64,000 nucleotides of DNA from Colletes latitarsis (taxonomy: Eukaryota; Arthropoda; Insecta; Hymenoptera; Colletidae). The notes under the pieces are model-generated. The model was not told the DNA's origin. It worked only from the letters and a program-made list of their open reading frames with translations, and made no database searches. The DNA lies in contig NW_027488369.1 in the NCBI RefSeq assembly GCF_051014445.1, forward strand, positions 10,868,001 to 10,932,000, read 5' to 3'. The position numbers and the translations under genes are program-made. Of this stretch, positions 36,462-49,545 are shown in pieces (position 1 is the first letter of the stretch; each line of letters starts with the position of its first letter).

Positions 36462-37503
36462 GATCACGTAGTAATGTGGTACCAGACTGAAACATTCAAC
36501 TAAACCTGGTCTTGATAAATATTTTAGAGGATAACACATATTAGGTCTGGGTTAGGTCTAGGATTTGCCCTCATCAGGCTCATACTTTCACATATTTCTC
36601 ATACTTCATGGCTAGATCCTGGGCTATTTCTGGATTGGATCACGTAGTAAAGTGGTACCACACTGAAACATTCAATGAAACCTGGTCTGGATAATTATTT
36701 TAGAGGATAACGCATCTTAGGTCTGGGTTAGGTCTAAGGTTTGCCCTCATCAGGCTCACAGTTTCGCGTTTTTCACATACTTGTTGAACGGAGCCTGGCT
36801 TTTTTCTGGTTTGGATCACGTAGTAATGTGGGACCATACTGAAACAGTCACTTAAACCTGGTTTCGACCAATATTTTAGAGAATAATTCATGTTAGGTCT
36901 AGTTTAGGTCTGGGATTTGCTCTCATCAGGCTCATTCTTTCGTATATTTCTCATACTTGATGGCTAGATCCTGGGCTTTTTCTGGATTGCAACACGTAGT
37001 AATGAAGTACAACACTGAAACAGTCAATTAAACCTGGTTTCCATCAATATTTTAGAGGACAACGCAAGTTAGGTCTGGGATAGGTCTGGGATTTGCCCTC
37101 ATCAGGCTCGTACTTTCGCACACTTCACATACTCGTTGACAAGATCCTGGGTTTTTTTCCGGTTTGGATCACGTAGTAATGTGGTTCCACACTGAAACAG
37201 TCGATTAAACCTGGTTTCGATCAATATTTTAGAGGATAACCCAAGTTAGGTCTGGGATAGGTCTGGGGTTTGCCCTCATCAGGCTCATACTTTCGCGTTT
37301 TTTGCATACCAGTTGAACAGATCCTGGGTTTTTTCTGGTTTGGATCCCGTAGTAGTGTGGTACCACACTGAAACAGTCCATTAAACCTGGTTTCGCTCAT
37401 TATTTTGGAGGATAACGCATGTTAGGTCTAGGTCAGGCCTGGTTTTTTCACTCATCAGACTCATACTTTCGCATTCTTCACATACTTGTTGAACGGATCC
37501 TGG

Positions 37504-37527
37504 GCTGTTTCTGCATTGTATCACGTA
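37504..37527 (+). repeat. Micro-conversion patch in an HOR monomer
   Basis: Between an A-version left half and GTAGTAATGTGGGACC, the expected TTTTTTCTGGTTTGGGTC (as at 34,861 and 44,021) is replaced by CTGTTTCTGCATTGTATC. That word belongs to CATGGCTA monomers such as the one at about 33,978. Flanking register is kept, so this looks like a short exchange starting at the GATCCTGGG core. Confidence 0.68.
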
Positions 37528-37707
37528 GTAATGTGGGACCACACTGAAACAGTCAATTAAACCTGGTTTCGACCAATATTTTAGAGAATAATTCATGTTA
37601 GGTCTAGGTCAGGCCTGGGATTTTCACTCATCAGACTCATACTTTCGCATTCTTCACATACTTGTTGAACGGATCATGGGTTTTTTCTGGTTTGGGTCAC
37701 GTAGTAA

Positions 37708-37719
37708 TGTGGGCCCACA
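37708..37719. repeat. Alternative perfect dyad centred on GGGCCC
   Basis: TGTGGGCCCACA is a perfect palindrome at the same monomer position as the GGTACC dyad. It differs at the two central bases (TA to GC). The single-change form GGGACC, which breaks symmetry, is also abundant in the window. The GGGCCC form recurs once per HOR unit, for example at 44,404 and 47,047 (exactly 2,643 apart) and again at about 50,219 and 50,925. Confidence 0.88.
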
Positions 37720-39299
37720 CTGAAACAATCAATTAAACCTGGTCTTGATAAATATTTTAGAGGATAACGCATGTTAGGTCTGGGATAGGTCTGGGATTTG
37801 CCCTCATCAGACTCATACTTTCGCACACTTCACATACTCGTTGAACAGATCCTGGGTTATTTTCTGGTTTGGATCACGTAGTAATGTGTTTCCACACTGA
37901 AACAGTCGATTAAACCTGGTTTCGATCAATATTTTAGAGGATAACGCAAGTTCGGTCTGGGATAGGTCTGGGATTTGCCCTCATCAGACTCATACTTTCG
38001 CATTCTTCACATACTCGTTGAACAGATCCTGGGTTATTTTCTGGTTTGGATCACATAGTAATGTGGTACCACACTGAAACAGTCGATTAAACCAGGTTTC
38101 GATCAATATTTTTGAGGATAACGCATGTTAGGTCTAGGTTAGGCCTGGGATTTTCACACATCAGGCTCATACTTTCGCGTTCTTCACATACTTGTTGAAC
38201 AGATCCTGGGTTTTTTCTGGTTTGGATACCGTAGTAGTGTTGTACCACACTGAAACAGTCCATTAAACCTGGTATCGCTCAATATTTTAGAGGATAACGC
38301 ATGTTAGGTCTAGGTCAGGCCTGGGATTTTCACTCATCATACTCATACTTTCGCATTCTTCACATACTTGTTGAACGGATCCTGGATTTTTCTGGTTTGG
38401 CTCACGTAGTAATGTGGTACCACACTAAAACTGTCAATTAAACCTGGTCTTGATAAATATATTAGAGGATAACGCATGTTAGGTCTGGGATAGGTCTGGG
38501 ATTTGCCCTCATGAGACTCATACTTTCGCACACTTCACATACTCGTTGAACAGATCCTGGGTTATTTTCTGGTTAGGATCACATAGTAATGTGGTACCAA
38601 ACTGAAACAGTCGATTAAACCAGGTTTCGATCAATATTTTTGAGGATAACGCATGTTAGGTCTAGGTTAGGTCTGGGATTCTCACTCATCAGACTCATAC
38701 TATCGCATTCTTCACATACTTGTTGAACTGATCCTGGGTTTTTTCTGGTTTGGATCACGTAGTAATGTGGTTCCCCGCTGAAACAGTCGGTTAAACCTAG
38801 TTTCGATCAATATTTTAGAGGATAACACAAGTTAGGTCTGGGGTAGGTCTGGGATTTGCCCTCATCAGACTCATACTTACGCACACTTCACATACTCGTT
38901 GAACAGATCCTGGGTTATTTTCTGGTTCTGATCACATAGTAATGTGGTACCACTCTGAAACAGACGATTAAACCAGGTTTCGATCAATATTTTTGAGGAC
39001 AACGCATGTTAGGTCTAGGTTAGGCTTGGGATTTTCACTCATCAGACTCATACTTTCGCATTCTTCACATACTTGTTGAACTGATCCTGGGTTTTTTCTG
39101 GTTTGGATCATGTAGTAATGTGGTTCCACACTGAAACAGTCGGTTAAACCTAGTTTCGATCAATATTTTAGAGGATAACGCAAGTTAGGTCTGGGATAGG
39201 TCTGGGATTTGCCCTCATCAGACTCATACTTACGCACACTTCACATACTCGTTGAACAGATCCTGGGTTATTTTCTGGTTTGTATCACATAGTAATGTG

Positions 39300-40987
39300 G
39301 TACCAAACTGAATCAGTCGATTAAACCAGGTTTCGATCAATATTTTTGAGGATAACGCATGTTAGGTCTAGGTTAGGTCTGGGATTCTCACTCATCAGAC
39401 TCATACTTTCGCATTCTTCACATACTTGTTGAACGGATCCTGAGTTTTTTCTGGTTTGTATCACGTAGTAATGTGGTACCACACTGAAACAGTCCATTAA
39501 ACCTGGTTTGGATCAATATTTTAGAGGATAACGCATGTTAGGTCTAGGTTAGCCCTGGGATTTTCACTCATCAGACTCATACTTTCGCATTCTTCTCATA
39601 CTTGTTGAACTGATCCTGGGTTTTTTCTGGTTTGGATCACGTAGTAATGTGGTACCACACTGAAACAGTCGATTAAACCTGGTTTCGATCAATATTTTAG
39701 AGGAAAACGCAAGTTAAGTCTGGGATTGGTCTGGGATTTGACCTCATGAGACTCATACTTTCGCATATTTCTCATACTTCATGGCTAGATCCTGGGCTAT
39801 TTCTGGATTGGATCACGTAGTAATGTGTTACCACACTGAAACAGTCAATTAAACCTGGTTTCGATCAATATTTTAGAGGATAACGCATGTTAGGTCTGGG
39901 TTAGGTCTAGGATTTGCCCTCATCAGGCTCATACTTTCGCATATTTCTCATACTTCGTGGCTAGATCTTGGGCTATTTCTGGATTGGATCACGTAGTAAG
40001 GTGGTACCACACTGAAACATTCGATGAAACCTGTTCTGGATAAATATTTTAGAGGATAACGCATCTTAGGCCTGGGTTAGGTCTAAGATTTGCCCTCATC
40101 AGGCTCACAGTTTCGCGTTTTTCACATACTTGTTGAACAGATCATGGGTTTTTTCTGGTTTGGATCCCGTAGTAGTGTGGTACCACACTGAAACAGTCCA
40201 TTAAACCTGGTTTCGCTCATTATTTTAGAGGATACCGCATGTTAGGTCTAGGTCAGGCCTGGTTTTTTCACTCATCAGACACATACTTTCGCATTCTTCA
40301 CATACTTGTTGAACGGATCCTGGGTTTTTTCTGGTTTGGATCACGAAGTAGTGTGGTACCACACTGAAACAGTCCATTAAACCTGGTTTCGCTCAATATT
40401 TTAGAGGATAACGCAAGTTAGGTCTGGGATAGTTCTAGGATTTGCCCTCATCAGGCTCTTACTATCTCATATTTCTCATACTTCATGGCTAGATCCTGGG
40501 CTGTTTCTGCATTGTATCACGTAGTAATGTGGTACCACGCTGAAACAGTCAAGTAAACCTGGTTTCGATCAATATTTTAGAGGATAACGCAAGTTAGGTC
40601 CGGGATAGGTCTAGGATTTGCCCTCATCAGGCTCTTACTATCGCATATTTCTCATACTTCATGGCTAGATCCTGCGCTATTTCTGGATTGGATCACGTAG
40701 TAAAGTGGTACCACACTGAAACATTCAATGAAACCTGTTCTGGAAAAATATTTTAGAGGATAACGCATCTTAGGTCTGGGTTACGTCTAAGATTTGCCCT
40801 CATCAGGCTCACAGTTTCGCGTTTTTCACATACTTGTTAAACAGATCCTGGGTTTTTTCTGGTTTGGATCACGTAGTAATGTGGTACCACACTAAAACAG
40901 TCAATTAAACCTGGTTTCGATCAATATTTTAGAGGATAACGCAAGCTAGGTCTCGGATAGGTCTGGGATTAGCCCTCATCAGACTCA
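39300..40987 (+). repeat. Long block, third copy (offset ~6,520 bp)
   Basis: Matches 32.8-34.5 kb at an offset of 6,521 bp, 37 monomers (GATCACGAAGTAG at 33,821 and 40,342). The match runs on through the first HOR unit to about 44.02 kb at 6,520-6,521 bp. Small substitutions are more frequent here than between copies 1 and 2 (TCCTGAGTTTTTT, GTGTTACCACAC, CTATCTCATATT). Copy 3 lacks the first part of copies 1 and 2. Confidence 0.8.
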
Positions 40988-43630
40988 TACTTTCGCACAC
41001 TTCACATACTCGTTGACAAGATCCTGGGTTTTTTTCCGGTTTGGATCACGTAGTAATGTGGTTCCACACTGAAACAGTCGATTAAACCTGGTTTCGATCA
41101 ATATTTTAGAGGATAACCCAAGTTAGGTCTGGGATAGGTCTGGGGTTTGCCCTCATCAGGCTCATACTTTCGCGTTTTTCACATACCAGTTGAACAGATC
41201 CTGGGTTTTTTCTGGTTTGGATCCCGTAGTAGTGTGGTACCACACTGAAACAGTCCATTAAACCTGGTTTCGCTCATTATTTTGGAGGATAACGCATGTT
41301 AGGTCTAGGTCAGGCCTGGTTTTTTCACTCATCAGACTCATACTTTCGCATTCTTCACATACTTGTTGAACGGATCCTGGGTTTTCTCTGGTTTGGGTCA
41401 CGTAGTAATGTGGGACCACACTGAAACAGTCAATTAAACCTGGTTTCGACCAATATTTTAGAGAATAATTCATGTTAGGTCTAGGTTAGGTCTGGGATTT
41501 GCTCTCATCGGGCTCATACTTTCGCACACTTCACATACTTGTTGAACGGATCCTGGGTTTTTTCTGGTTTGGATCACGTAGTAGTGTGGTACCACACTGA
41601 AACAGTCCATTAAACCTGGTTTCGCTCAATATTTTAGAGGATAACGCATGTTAGGTCTAGGTCACGCCTGGGATTTTCACTCATCAGACTCATACTATCG
41701 CATTCTTCACATACTTGTTGAACGGATCATGGGTTTTTTCTGGTTTGGGTCACGTAGTAATGTGGGCCCACACTGAAACAATCAATTAAACCTGGTCTTG
41801 ATAAATATTTTAGAGGAAAACGCATGTTAGGTCTGGGATAGGTCTGGGATTTGCCCTCATCAGACTCATACTTTCGCACACTTCACATACGCGTTGAACA
41901 GATCCTGGGTTATTTTCTGGTTTGGATCACGTAGTAATGTGTTTCCACACTGAAACAGTCGATTAAACCTGGTTTCGATCAATATTTTAGAGGATAAGGC
42001 AAGTTCGGTCTGGGATAGGTCTGGGATTTGCCCTCATCTGACTCATACTTACGCACACTTCACATACTCGTTGAACAGATCCTGGGTTATTTTCTGGTTT
42101 GGATCACATAGTAATGTGGTACCAAACTGAAACAGTCGATTAAACCAGGTTTCGATCAATATTTTTGAGGATAACGCATGTTAGGTCTAGGTTAGGCCTG
42201 GGATTTTCACACATCAGACTCATACTTTCGCATTCTTCACATACTCGTTGAACAGATCCTGGGTTATTTTCTGGTTTGGATCACATAGTAATGTGGTACC
42301 ACACTGAAACAGTCGATTAAACCAGGTTTCGATCAATATTTTTGAGGATAACGCATGTTAGGTCTAGGTTAGGCCTGGGATTTTCACACATCAGGCTCAT
42401 ACTTTCGCGTTCTTCACATACTTGTTGAACAGATCCTGGGTTTTTTCTGGTTTGGATACCGTAGTAGTGTTGTACCACACTGAAACTGTCCATTAAACCT
42501 GGTATCGCTCAATATTGTAGAGGATAACGCAAGTTAGGTCTAGGTCAGGCCTGGGATTTTCACTCATCATACTCATACTTTCGCATTCTTCACATACTTG
42601 TTGAACGGATCCTGGATTTTTCTGGTTTGGCTCACGTAGTAATGTGGTACCACACTAAAACTGTCAATTAAACCTGGTCTTGATAAATATATTGGAGGAT
42701 AACGCATGTTAGGTCTGGGATAGGTCTGGGATTTGCCATCATGAGACTCATACTTTCGCACACTTCACATACTCGTTGAACAGATCCTGGGTTATTTTCT
42801 GGTTTGGATCACATAGTAATGTGGTACCACACTGAAACATTCAATTAAACCTGGTCTTGATAAATATTTTAGAGGATAACGCATGTTAGGTCTGGGTAAT
42901 GTCTAGGATTTGCCCTCATCAGGCCCATACTTTCGCATATTTCTCATACTTGATGGCTAGATCCTGGGCTTTTCTGGATTGGATCACGTAGTAATGTGGT
43001 ACCAGACTGAAACATTCAACTAAACCTGGTCTTGATAAATATTTTAGAGGATAACACATATTAGGTCTGGGTTAGGTCTAGGATTTGCCCTCATCAGGCT
43101 CATACTTTCACATATTTCTCATACGTCATGGCTAGATCCTGGGCTATTTCTGGATTGGATCACGTAGTAAAGTGGTACCACACTGAAACATTCAATGAAA
43201 CCTGGTCTGGATAATTATTTTAGAGGATAACGCATCTTAGGTCTGGGTTAGGTCTAAGATTTGCCCTCATCAGGCTCACAGTTTCGCGTTTTTCACATAC
43301 TTGTTGAACGGAGCCTGGCTTTTTTCTGGTTTGGATCACGTAGTAATGTGGGACCATACTGAAACAGTCACTTAAACCTGGTTTCGACCAATATTTTAGA
43401 GAATAGTTCATGTTAGGTCTAGTTTAGGTCTGGGATTTGCTCTCATCAGGCTCATTCTTTCGCATATTTCTCATACTTGATGGCTAGATCCTGGGCTTTT
43501 TCTGGATTGCAACACGTAGTAATGAAGTACAACACTGAAACAGTCAATTAAACCTGGTTTCCATCAATATTTTAGAGGACAACGCAAGTTAGGTCTGGGA
43601 TAGGTCTGGGATTTGCCCTCATCAGGCTCG
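40988..43630 (+). repeat. 15-monomer HOR, unit 1 (2,643 bp)
   Basis: The unit starts at TACTTTCGCACAC before CGTTGACAAG, where similarity to the next unit begins. It contains 15 distinguishable monomers. Landmarks are CATACCAGTTGAAC, TTTTGGAGGATAACG, GTGGGCCCACAC, GTGTTTCCACAC, GTGTTGTACCAC, GTTTGGCTCACG, CCAGACTGAAAC and GGTCTGGATAATTATT. Private changes relative to units 2 and 3 include TTTTCTCTGG, AGGTCACGCC, TACGCGTTG and AATAGTTC. It is the most diverged of the three. Confidence 0.88.
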
Positions 43631-46273
43631 TACTTTCGCACACTTCACATACTCGTTGACAAGATCCTGGGTTTTTTTCCGGTTTGGATCACGTAGTAAT
43701 GTGGCTCCACACTGAAACAGTCGATTAAACCTGGTTTCGATCAATATTTTACAGGATAACCCAAGTTAGGTCTGGGATAGGTCTGGGGTTTGCCCTCATC
43801 AGGCTCATACTTTCGCGTTTTTTACATACCAGTTGAACAGATCCTGGGTTTTTTCTGGTTTGGATCCCGTAGTAGTGTGGTACCACACTGAAACAGTCCA
43901 TTAAACCTGGTTTCGCTCATTATTTTGGAGGATAACGCATGTTAGGTCTAGGTCAGGCCTGGTTTTTTCACTCATCAGACTCATACTTTCGCATTCTTCA
44001 CATACTTGTTGAACGGATCCTGGGTTTTTTCTGGTTTGGGTCACGTAGTAATGTGGGACCACACTGAAACAGTCAATTAAACCTGGTTTCGACCAATATT
44101 TTAGAGAATAATTCATGTTAGGTCTAGGTTAGGTCTGGGATTTGCTCTCATCGGGCTCATACTTTCGCACACTTCACATACTTGTTGAACGGATCCTGGG
44201 TTTTTTCTGGTTTGGATCACGCAGTAGTGTGGTACCACACTGAAACAGTCCATTAAACCTGGTTTCGCTCAATATTTTAGAGGATAACGCATGTTAGGTC
44301 TAGGACAGGCCTGGGATTTTCACTCATCAGACTCATACTTTCGCATTCTTCACATACTTGTTGAACGGATCATGGGTTTTTTCTGGTTTGGGTCACGTAG
44401 TAATGTGGGCCCACACTGAAACAATCAATTAAACCTGGTCTTGATAAATATTTTAGAGGATAACGCATGTTAGGTCTGGGATAGGTCTGGGATTTGCCCT
44501 CATCAGACTCATACTTTCGCACACTTCACATACTCGTTGAACAGATCCTGGGTTATTTTCTGGTTTGGATCACGTAGTAATGTGTTTCCACACTGAAACA
44601 GTCGATTAAACCTGGTTTCGATCAATATTTTAGAGGATAACGCAAGTTCGGTCTGGGATAGGTCTGGGATTTGCCCTCATCAGACTCATACTTACGCACA
44701 CTTCACATACTCGTTGAACAGATCCTGGGTTATTTTCCGGTTTGGATCACATAGTAATGTGGTACCAAACTGAAACAGTCGATTAAACCAGGTTTCGATC
44801 AATATTTTTGAGGATAACGCATGTTAGGTCTAGGTTAGGCCTGGGATTTTCACACATCAGACTCATACTTTCGCATTCTTCACATACTCGTTGAACAGAT
44901 CCTGGGTTATTTTCTGGTTTGGATCACATAGTAATGTGGTACCACACTGAAACAGTCGATTAAACCAGGTTTCGATCAATATTTTTGAGGATAACGCATG
45001 TTAGGTCTAGGTTAGGCCTGGGATTTTCACACATCAGGCTCATACTTTCGCGTTCTTCACATACTTGTTGAACAGATCCTGGGTTTTTTCTGGTTTGGAT
45101 ACCGTAGTAGTGTTGTACCACACTGAAACAGTCCATTAAACCTGGTATCGCTCAATATTTTAGAGGATAACGCATGTTAGGTCTAGGTCAGGCCTGGGAT
45201 TTTCACTCATCATACTCATACTTTCGCATTCTTCACATACTTGTTGAACGGATCCTGGATTTTTCTGGTTTGGCTCACGTAGTAATGTGGTACCACACTA
45301 AAACTGTCAATTAAACCTGGTCTTGATAAATATATTAGAGGATAACGCATGTTAGGTCTGGGATAGGTCTGGGATTTGCCCTCATGAGACTCATACTTTC
45401 GCACACTTCACATACTCGTTGAAAAGATCCTGGGTTATTTTCTGGTTTGGATCACATAGTAATGTGGTACCACACTGAAACATTCAATTAAACCTGGTCT
45501 TGATAAATATTTTAGAGGATAACGCATGTTAGGTCTGGGTTAGGTCTAGGATTTGCCCTCATCAGGCCCATACTTTCGCATATTTCTCATACTTGATGGC
45601 TAGATCCTGGGCTTTTCTGGATTGGATCACGTAGTAATGTGGTACCAGACTGAAACATTCAACTAAACCTGGTCTTGATAAATATTTTAGAGGATAACAC
45701 ATATTAGGTCTGGGTTAGGTCTAGGATTTGCCCTCATCAGGCTCATACTTTCACATATTTCTCATACGTCATGGCTAGATCCTGGGCTATTTCTGGATTG
45801 GATCACGTAGTAAAGTGGTACCACACTGAAACATTCAATGAAACCTGGTCTGGATAATTATTTTAGAGGATAACGCATCTTAGGTCTGGGTTAGGTCTAA
45901 GATTTGCCCTCATCAGGCTCACAGTTTCGCGTTTTTCACATACTTGTTGAACGGAGCCTGGCTTTTTTCTGGTTTGGATCACGTAGTAATGTGGGACCAT
46001 ACTGAAACAGTCACTTAAACCTGGTTTCGACCAATATTTTAGAGAATAATTCATGTTAGGTCTAGTTTAGGTCTGGGATTTGCTCTCATCAGGCTCATTC
46101 TTTCGCATATTTCTCATACTTGATGGCTAGATCCTGGGCTTTTTCTGGATTGCAACACGTAGTAATGAAGTACAACACTGAAACAGTCAATTAAACCTGG
46201 TTTCCATCAATATTTTAGAGGACAACGCAAGTTAGGTCTGGGATAGGTCTGGGATTTGCCCTCATCAGGCTCG
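43631..46273 (+). repeat. 15-monomer HOR, unit 2 (2,643 bp)
   Basis: Base-for-base register with unit 1. It shares with unit 3, but not unit 1, the changes GGCTCCACAC, TTTTACAGGATAACC, CACGCAGTAGTG, TAGGACAGGCC and GTTGAAAAGATCC. It shares with unit 1, but not unit 3, CATACGTCATGG. Units 2 and 3 are therefore closest to each other overall, with one mark suggesting exchange between units 1 and 2 or reversion in unit 3. Confidence 0.88.
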
Positions 46274-48916
46274 TACTTTCGCACACTTCACATACTCGTT
46301 GACAAGATCCTGGGTTTTTTTCCGGTTTGGATCACGTAGTAATGTGGCTCCACACTGAAACAGTCGATTAAACCTGGTTTCGATCAATATTTTACAGGAT
46401 AACCCAAGTTAGGTCTGGGATAGGTCTGGGGTTTGCCCTCATCAGGCTCATACTTTCGCGTTTTTTACATACCAGTTGAACAGATCCTGGGTTTTTTCTG
46501 GTTTGGATCCCGTAGTAGTGTGGTACCACACTGAAACAGTCCATTAAACCTGGTTTCGCTCATTATTTTGGAGGATAACGCATGTTAGGTCTAGGTCAGG
46601 CCTGGTTTTTTCACTCATCAGACTCATACTTTCGCATTCTTCACATACTTGTTGAACGGATCCTGGGTTTTTTCTGGTTTGGGTCACGTAGTAATGTGGG
46701 ACCACACTGAAACAGTCAATTAAACCTGGTTTCGACCAATATTTTAGAGAATAATTCATGTTAGGTCTAGGTTAGGTCTGGGATTTGCTCTCATCGGGCT
46801 CATACTTTCGCACACTTCACATACTTGTTGAACGGATCCTGGGTTTTTTCTGGTTTGGATCACGCAGTAGTGTGGTACCACACTGAAACAGTCCATTAAA
46901 CCTGGTTTCGCTCAATATTTTAGAGGATAACGCATGTTAGGTCTAGGACAGGCCTGGGATTTTCACTCATCAGACTCATACTTTCGCATTCTTCACATAC
47001 TTGTTGAACGGATCATGGGTTTTTTCTGGTTTGGGTCACGTAGTAATGTGGGCCCACACTGAAACAATCAATTAAACCTGGTCTTGATAAATATTTTAGA
47101 GGATAACGCATGTTAGGTCTGGGATAGGTCTGGGATTTGCCCTCATCAGACTCATACTTTCGCACACTTCACATACTCGTTGAACAGATCCTGGGTTATT
47201 TTCTGGTTTGGATCACGTAGTAATGTGTTTCCACACTGAAACAGTCGATTAAACCTGGTTTCGATCAATATTTTAGAGGATAACGCAAGTTCGGTCTGGG
47301 ATAGGTCTGGGATTTGCCCTCATCAGACTCATACTTACGCACACTTCACATACTCGTTGAACAGATCCTGGGTTATTTTCCGGTTTGGATCACATAGTAA
47401 TGTGGTACCAAACTGAAACAGTCGATTAAACCAGGTTTCGATCAATATTTTTGAGGATAACGCATGTTAGGTCTAGGTTAGGCCTGGGATTTTCACACAT
47501 CAGACTCATACTTTCGCATTCTTCACATACTCGTTGAACAGATCCTGGGTTATTTTCTGGTTTGGATCACATAGTAATGTGGTACCACACTGAAACAGTC
47601 GATTAAACCAGGTTTCGATCAATATTTTTGAGGATAACGCATGTTAGGTCTAGGTTAGGCCTGGGATTTTCACACATCAGGCTCATACTTTCGCGTTCTT
47701 CACATACTTGTTGAACAGATCCTGGGTTTTTTCTGGTTTGGATACCGTAGTAGTGTTGTACCACACTGAAACAGTCCATTAAACCTGGTATCGCTCAATA
47801 TTTTAGAGGATAACGCATGTTAGGTCTAGGTCAGGCCTGGGATTTTCACTCATCATACTCATACTTTCGCATTCTTCACATACTTGTTGAACGGATCCTG
47901 GATTTTTCTGGTTTGGCTCACGTAGTAATGTGGTACCACACTAAAACTGTCAATTAAACCTGGTCTTGATAAATATATTAGAGGATAACGCATGTTAGGT
48001 CTGGGATAGGTCTGGGATTTGCCCTCATGAGACTCATACTTTCGCACACTTCACATACTCGTTGAAAAGATCCTGGGTTATTTTCTGGTTTGGATCACAT
48101 AGTAATGTGGTACCACACTGAAACATTCAATTAAACCTGGTCTTGATAAATATTTTAGAGGATAACGCATGTTAGGTCTGGGTTAGGTCTAGGATTTGCC
48201 CTCATCAGGCCCATACTTTCGCATATTTCTCATACTTGATGGCTAGATCCTGGGCTTTTCTGGATTGGATCACGTAGTAATGTGGTACCAGACTGAAACA
48301 TTCAACTAAACCTGGTCTTGATAAATATTTTAGAGGATAACACATATTAGGTCTGGGTTAGGTCTAGGATTTGCCCTCATCAGGCTCATACTTTCACATA
48401 TTTCTCATACTTCATGGCTAGATCCTGGGCTATTTCTGGATTGGATCACGTAGTAAAGTGGTACCGCACTGAAACATTCAATGAAACCTGGTCTGGATAA
48501 TTATTTTAGAGGATAACGCATCTTAGGTCTGGGTTAGGTCTAAGATTTGCCCTCATCAGGCTCACAGTTTCGCGTTTTTCACATACTTCTTGAACGGAGC
48601 CTGGCTTTTTTCTGGTTTGGATCACGTAGTAATGTGGGACCATACTGAAACAGTCACTTAAACCTGGTTTCGACCAATATTTTAGAGAATAATTCATGTT
48701 AGGTCTAGTTTAGGCCTGGGATTTGCTCTCATCAGGCTCATTCTTTCGCATATTTCTCATACTTGATGGCTAGATCCTGGGCTTTTTCTGGATTGCAACA
48801 CGTAGTAATGAAGTACAACACTGAAACAGTCAATTAAACCTGGTTTCCATCAATATTTTAGAGGACAACGCAAGTTAGGTCTGGGATAGGTCTGGGATTT
48901 GCCCTCATCAGGCTCG
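46274..48916 (+). repeat. 15-monomer HOR, unit 3 (2,643 bp)
   Basis: Exactly 2,643 bp after unit 2 and near-identical through its first four-fifths. Its last fifth has CATACTTCATGG, GGTACCGCACTG and CATACTTCTTGAAC, shared with all later HOR copies at 52-63 kb. So the right part of unit 3 belongs with the distal family and the left part with unit 2, a mosaic within one unit. Confidence 0.86.
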
Positions 48917-49545
48917 TACTTTCGCACACTTCACATACTCGTTGACAAGATCCTGGGTTTTTTTCCGGTTTGGATCACGTAGTAATGTGGTTCCACACTG
49001 AAACAGTCGATTAAACCTGGTCTGGATAATTATATTAGAGGATAACGCATCTTAGGTCTGGGTTAGGTCTAAGATTTGCCCTCATCAGGCTCACAGTTTC
49101 GCGTTTTTCACATACTTCTTGAACGGAGCCTGGCTTTTTTCTGGTTTGGATCACGTAGTAATGTGGGACCATACTGAAACAGTCACTTAAACCTGGTTTC
49201 GACCAATATTTTAGAGAATAATTCATGTTAGGTCTAGTTTAGGTTTGGGATTTGCTCTCATCAGGCTCATTCTTTCGCATATTTCTCATACTTGATGGCT
49301 AGATCCTGGGCTTTTTCTGGATTGCAACACGTAGTAATGAAGTACAACACTGAAACAGTCAATTAAACCTGGTTTCCATCAATATTTTAGAGGACAACGC
49401 AAGTTAGGTCTGGGATAGGTCTGGGATTTGCCCTCATCAGGCTCGTACTTTCGCACACTTCACATACTCGTTGACAAGATCCTGCGTTTTTTTCCGGTTT
49501 GGATCACGTAGTAATGTGGTTCCACACTGAAACAGTCGATTAAAC
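48488..49545 (+). repeat. Local 3-monomer tandem duplication (529 bp x 2)
   Basis: 48,488-49,016 is repeated at 49,017-49,545. The joint is CCTGG followed by TCTGGATAATTATATTAG, joining the CCTGGTTTC and CCTGGTCTGG monomers at their shared CCTGG. Differences between copies are few: TTAGGCCTGGG against TTAGGTTTGGG, TCCTGGG against TCCTGCG, ATTATTTTAG against ATTATATTAG. It shifts the HOR anchor spacing from 2,643 to 3,172 bp. Confidence 0.85.

Larger units (their letters stand above)
36462..39299 (+). repeat. Early divergent HOR copy (15-mer then 13-mer spacing)
   Basis: The anchor monomer TTTCGCT(T/C)ATTATTTTGGAGG is at 34.75 and 37.39 kb, 2,644 bp or 15 monomers apart, the earliest instance of the HOR spacing. 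The GTTTGGCTCACGTAG monomer is at 36.1 and 38.4 kb, only 13 monomers apart, so two monomers were lost near 37.6 kb. From about 38.55 kb the sequence leaves the HOR for TCGTTGAAC-type monomers with TCGGTTAAACCTAG, like those at 22.7 and 25.2 kb. Confidence 0.76.
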
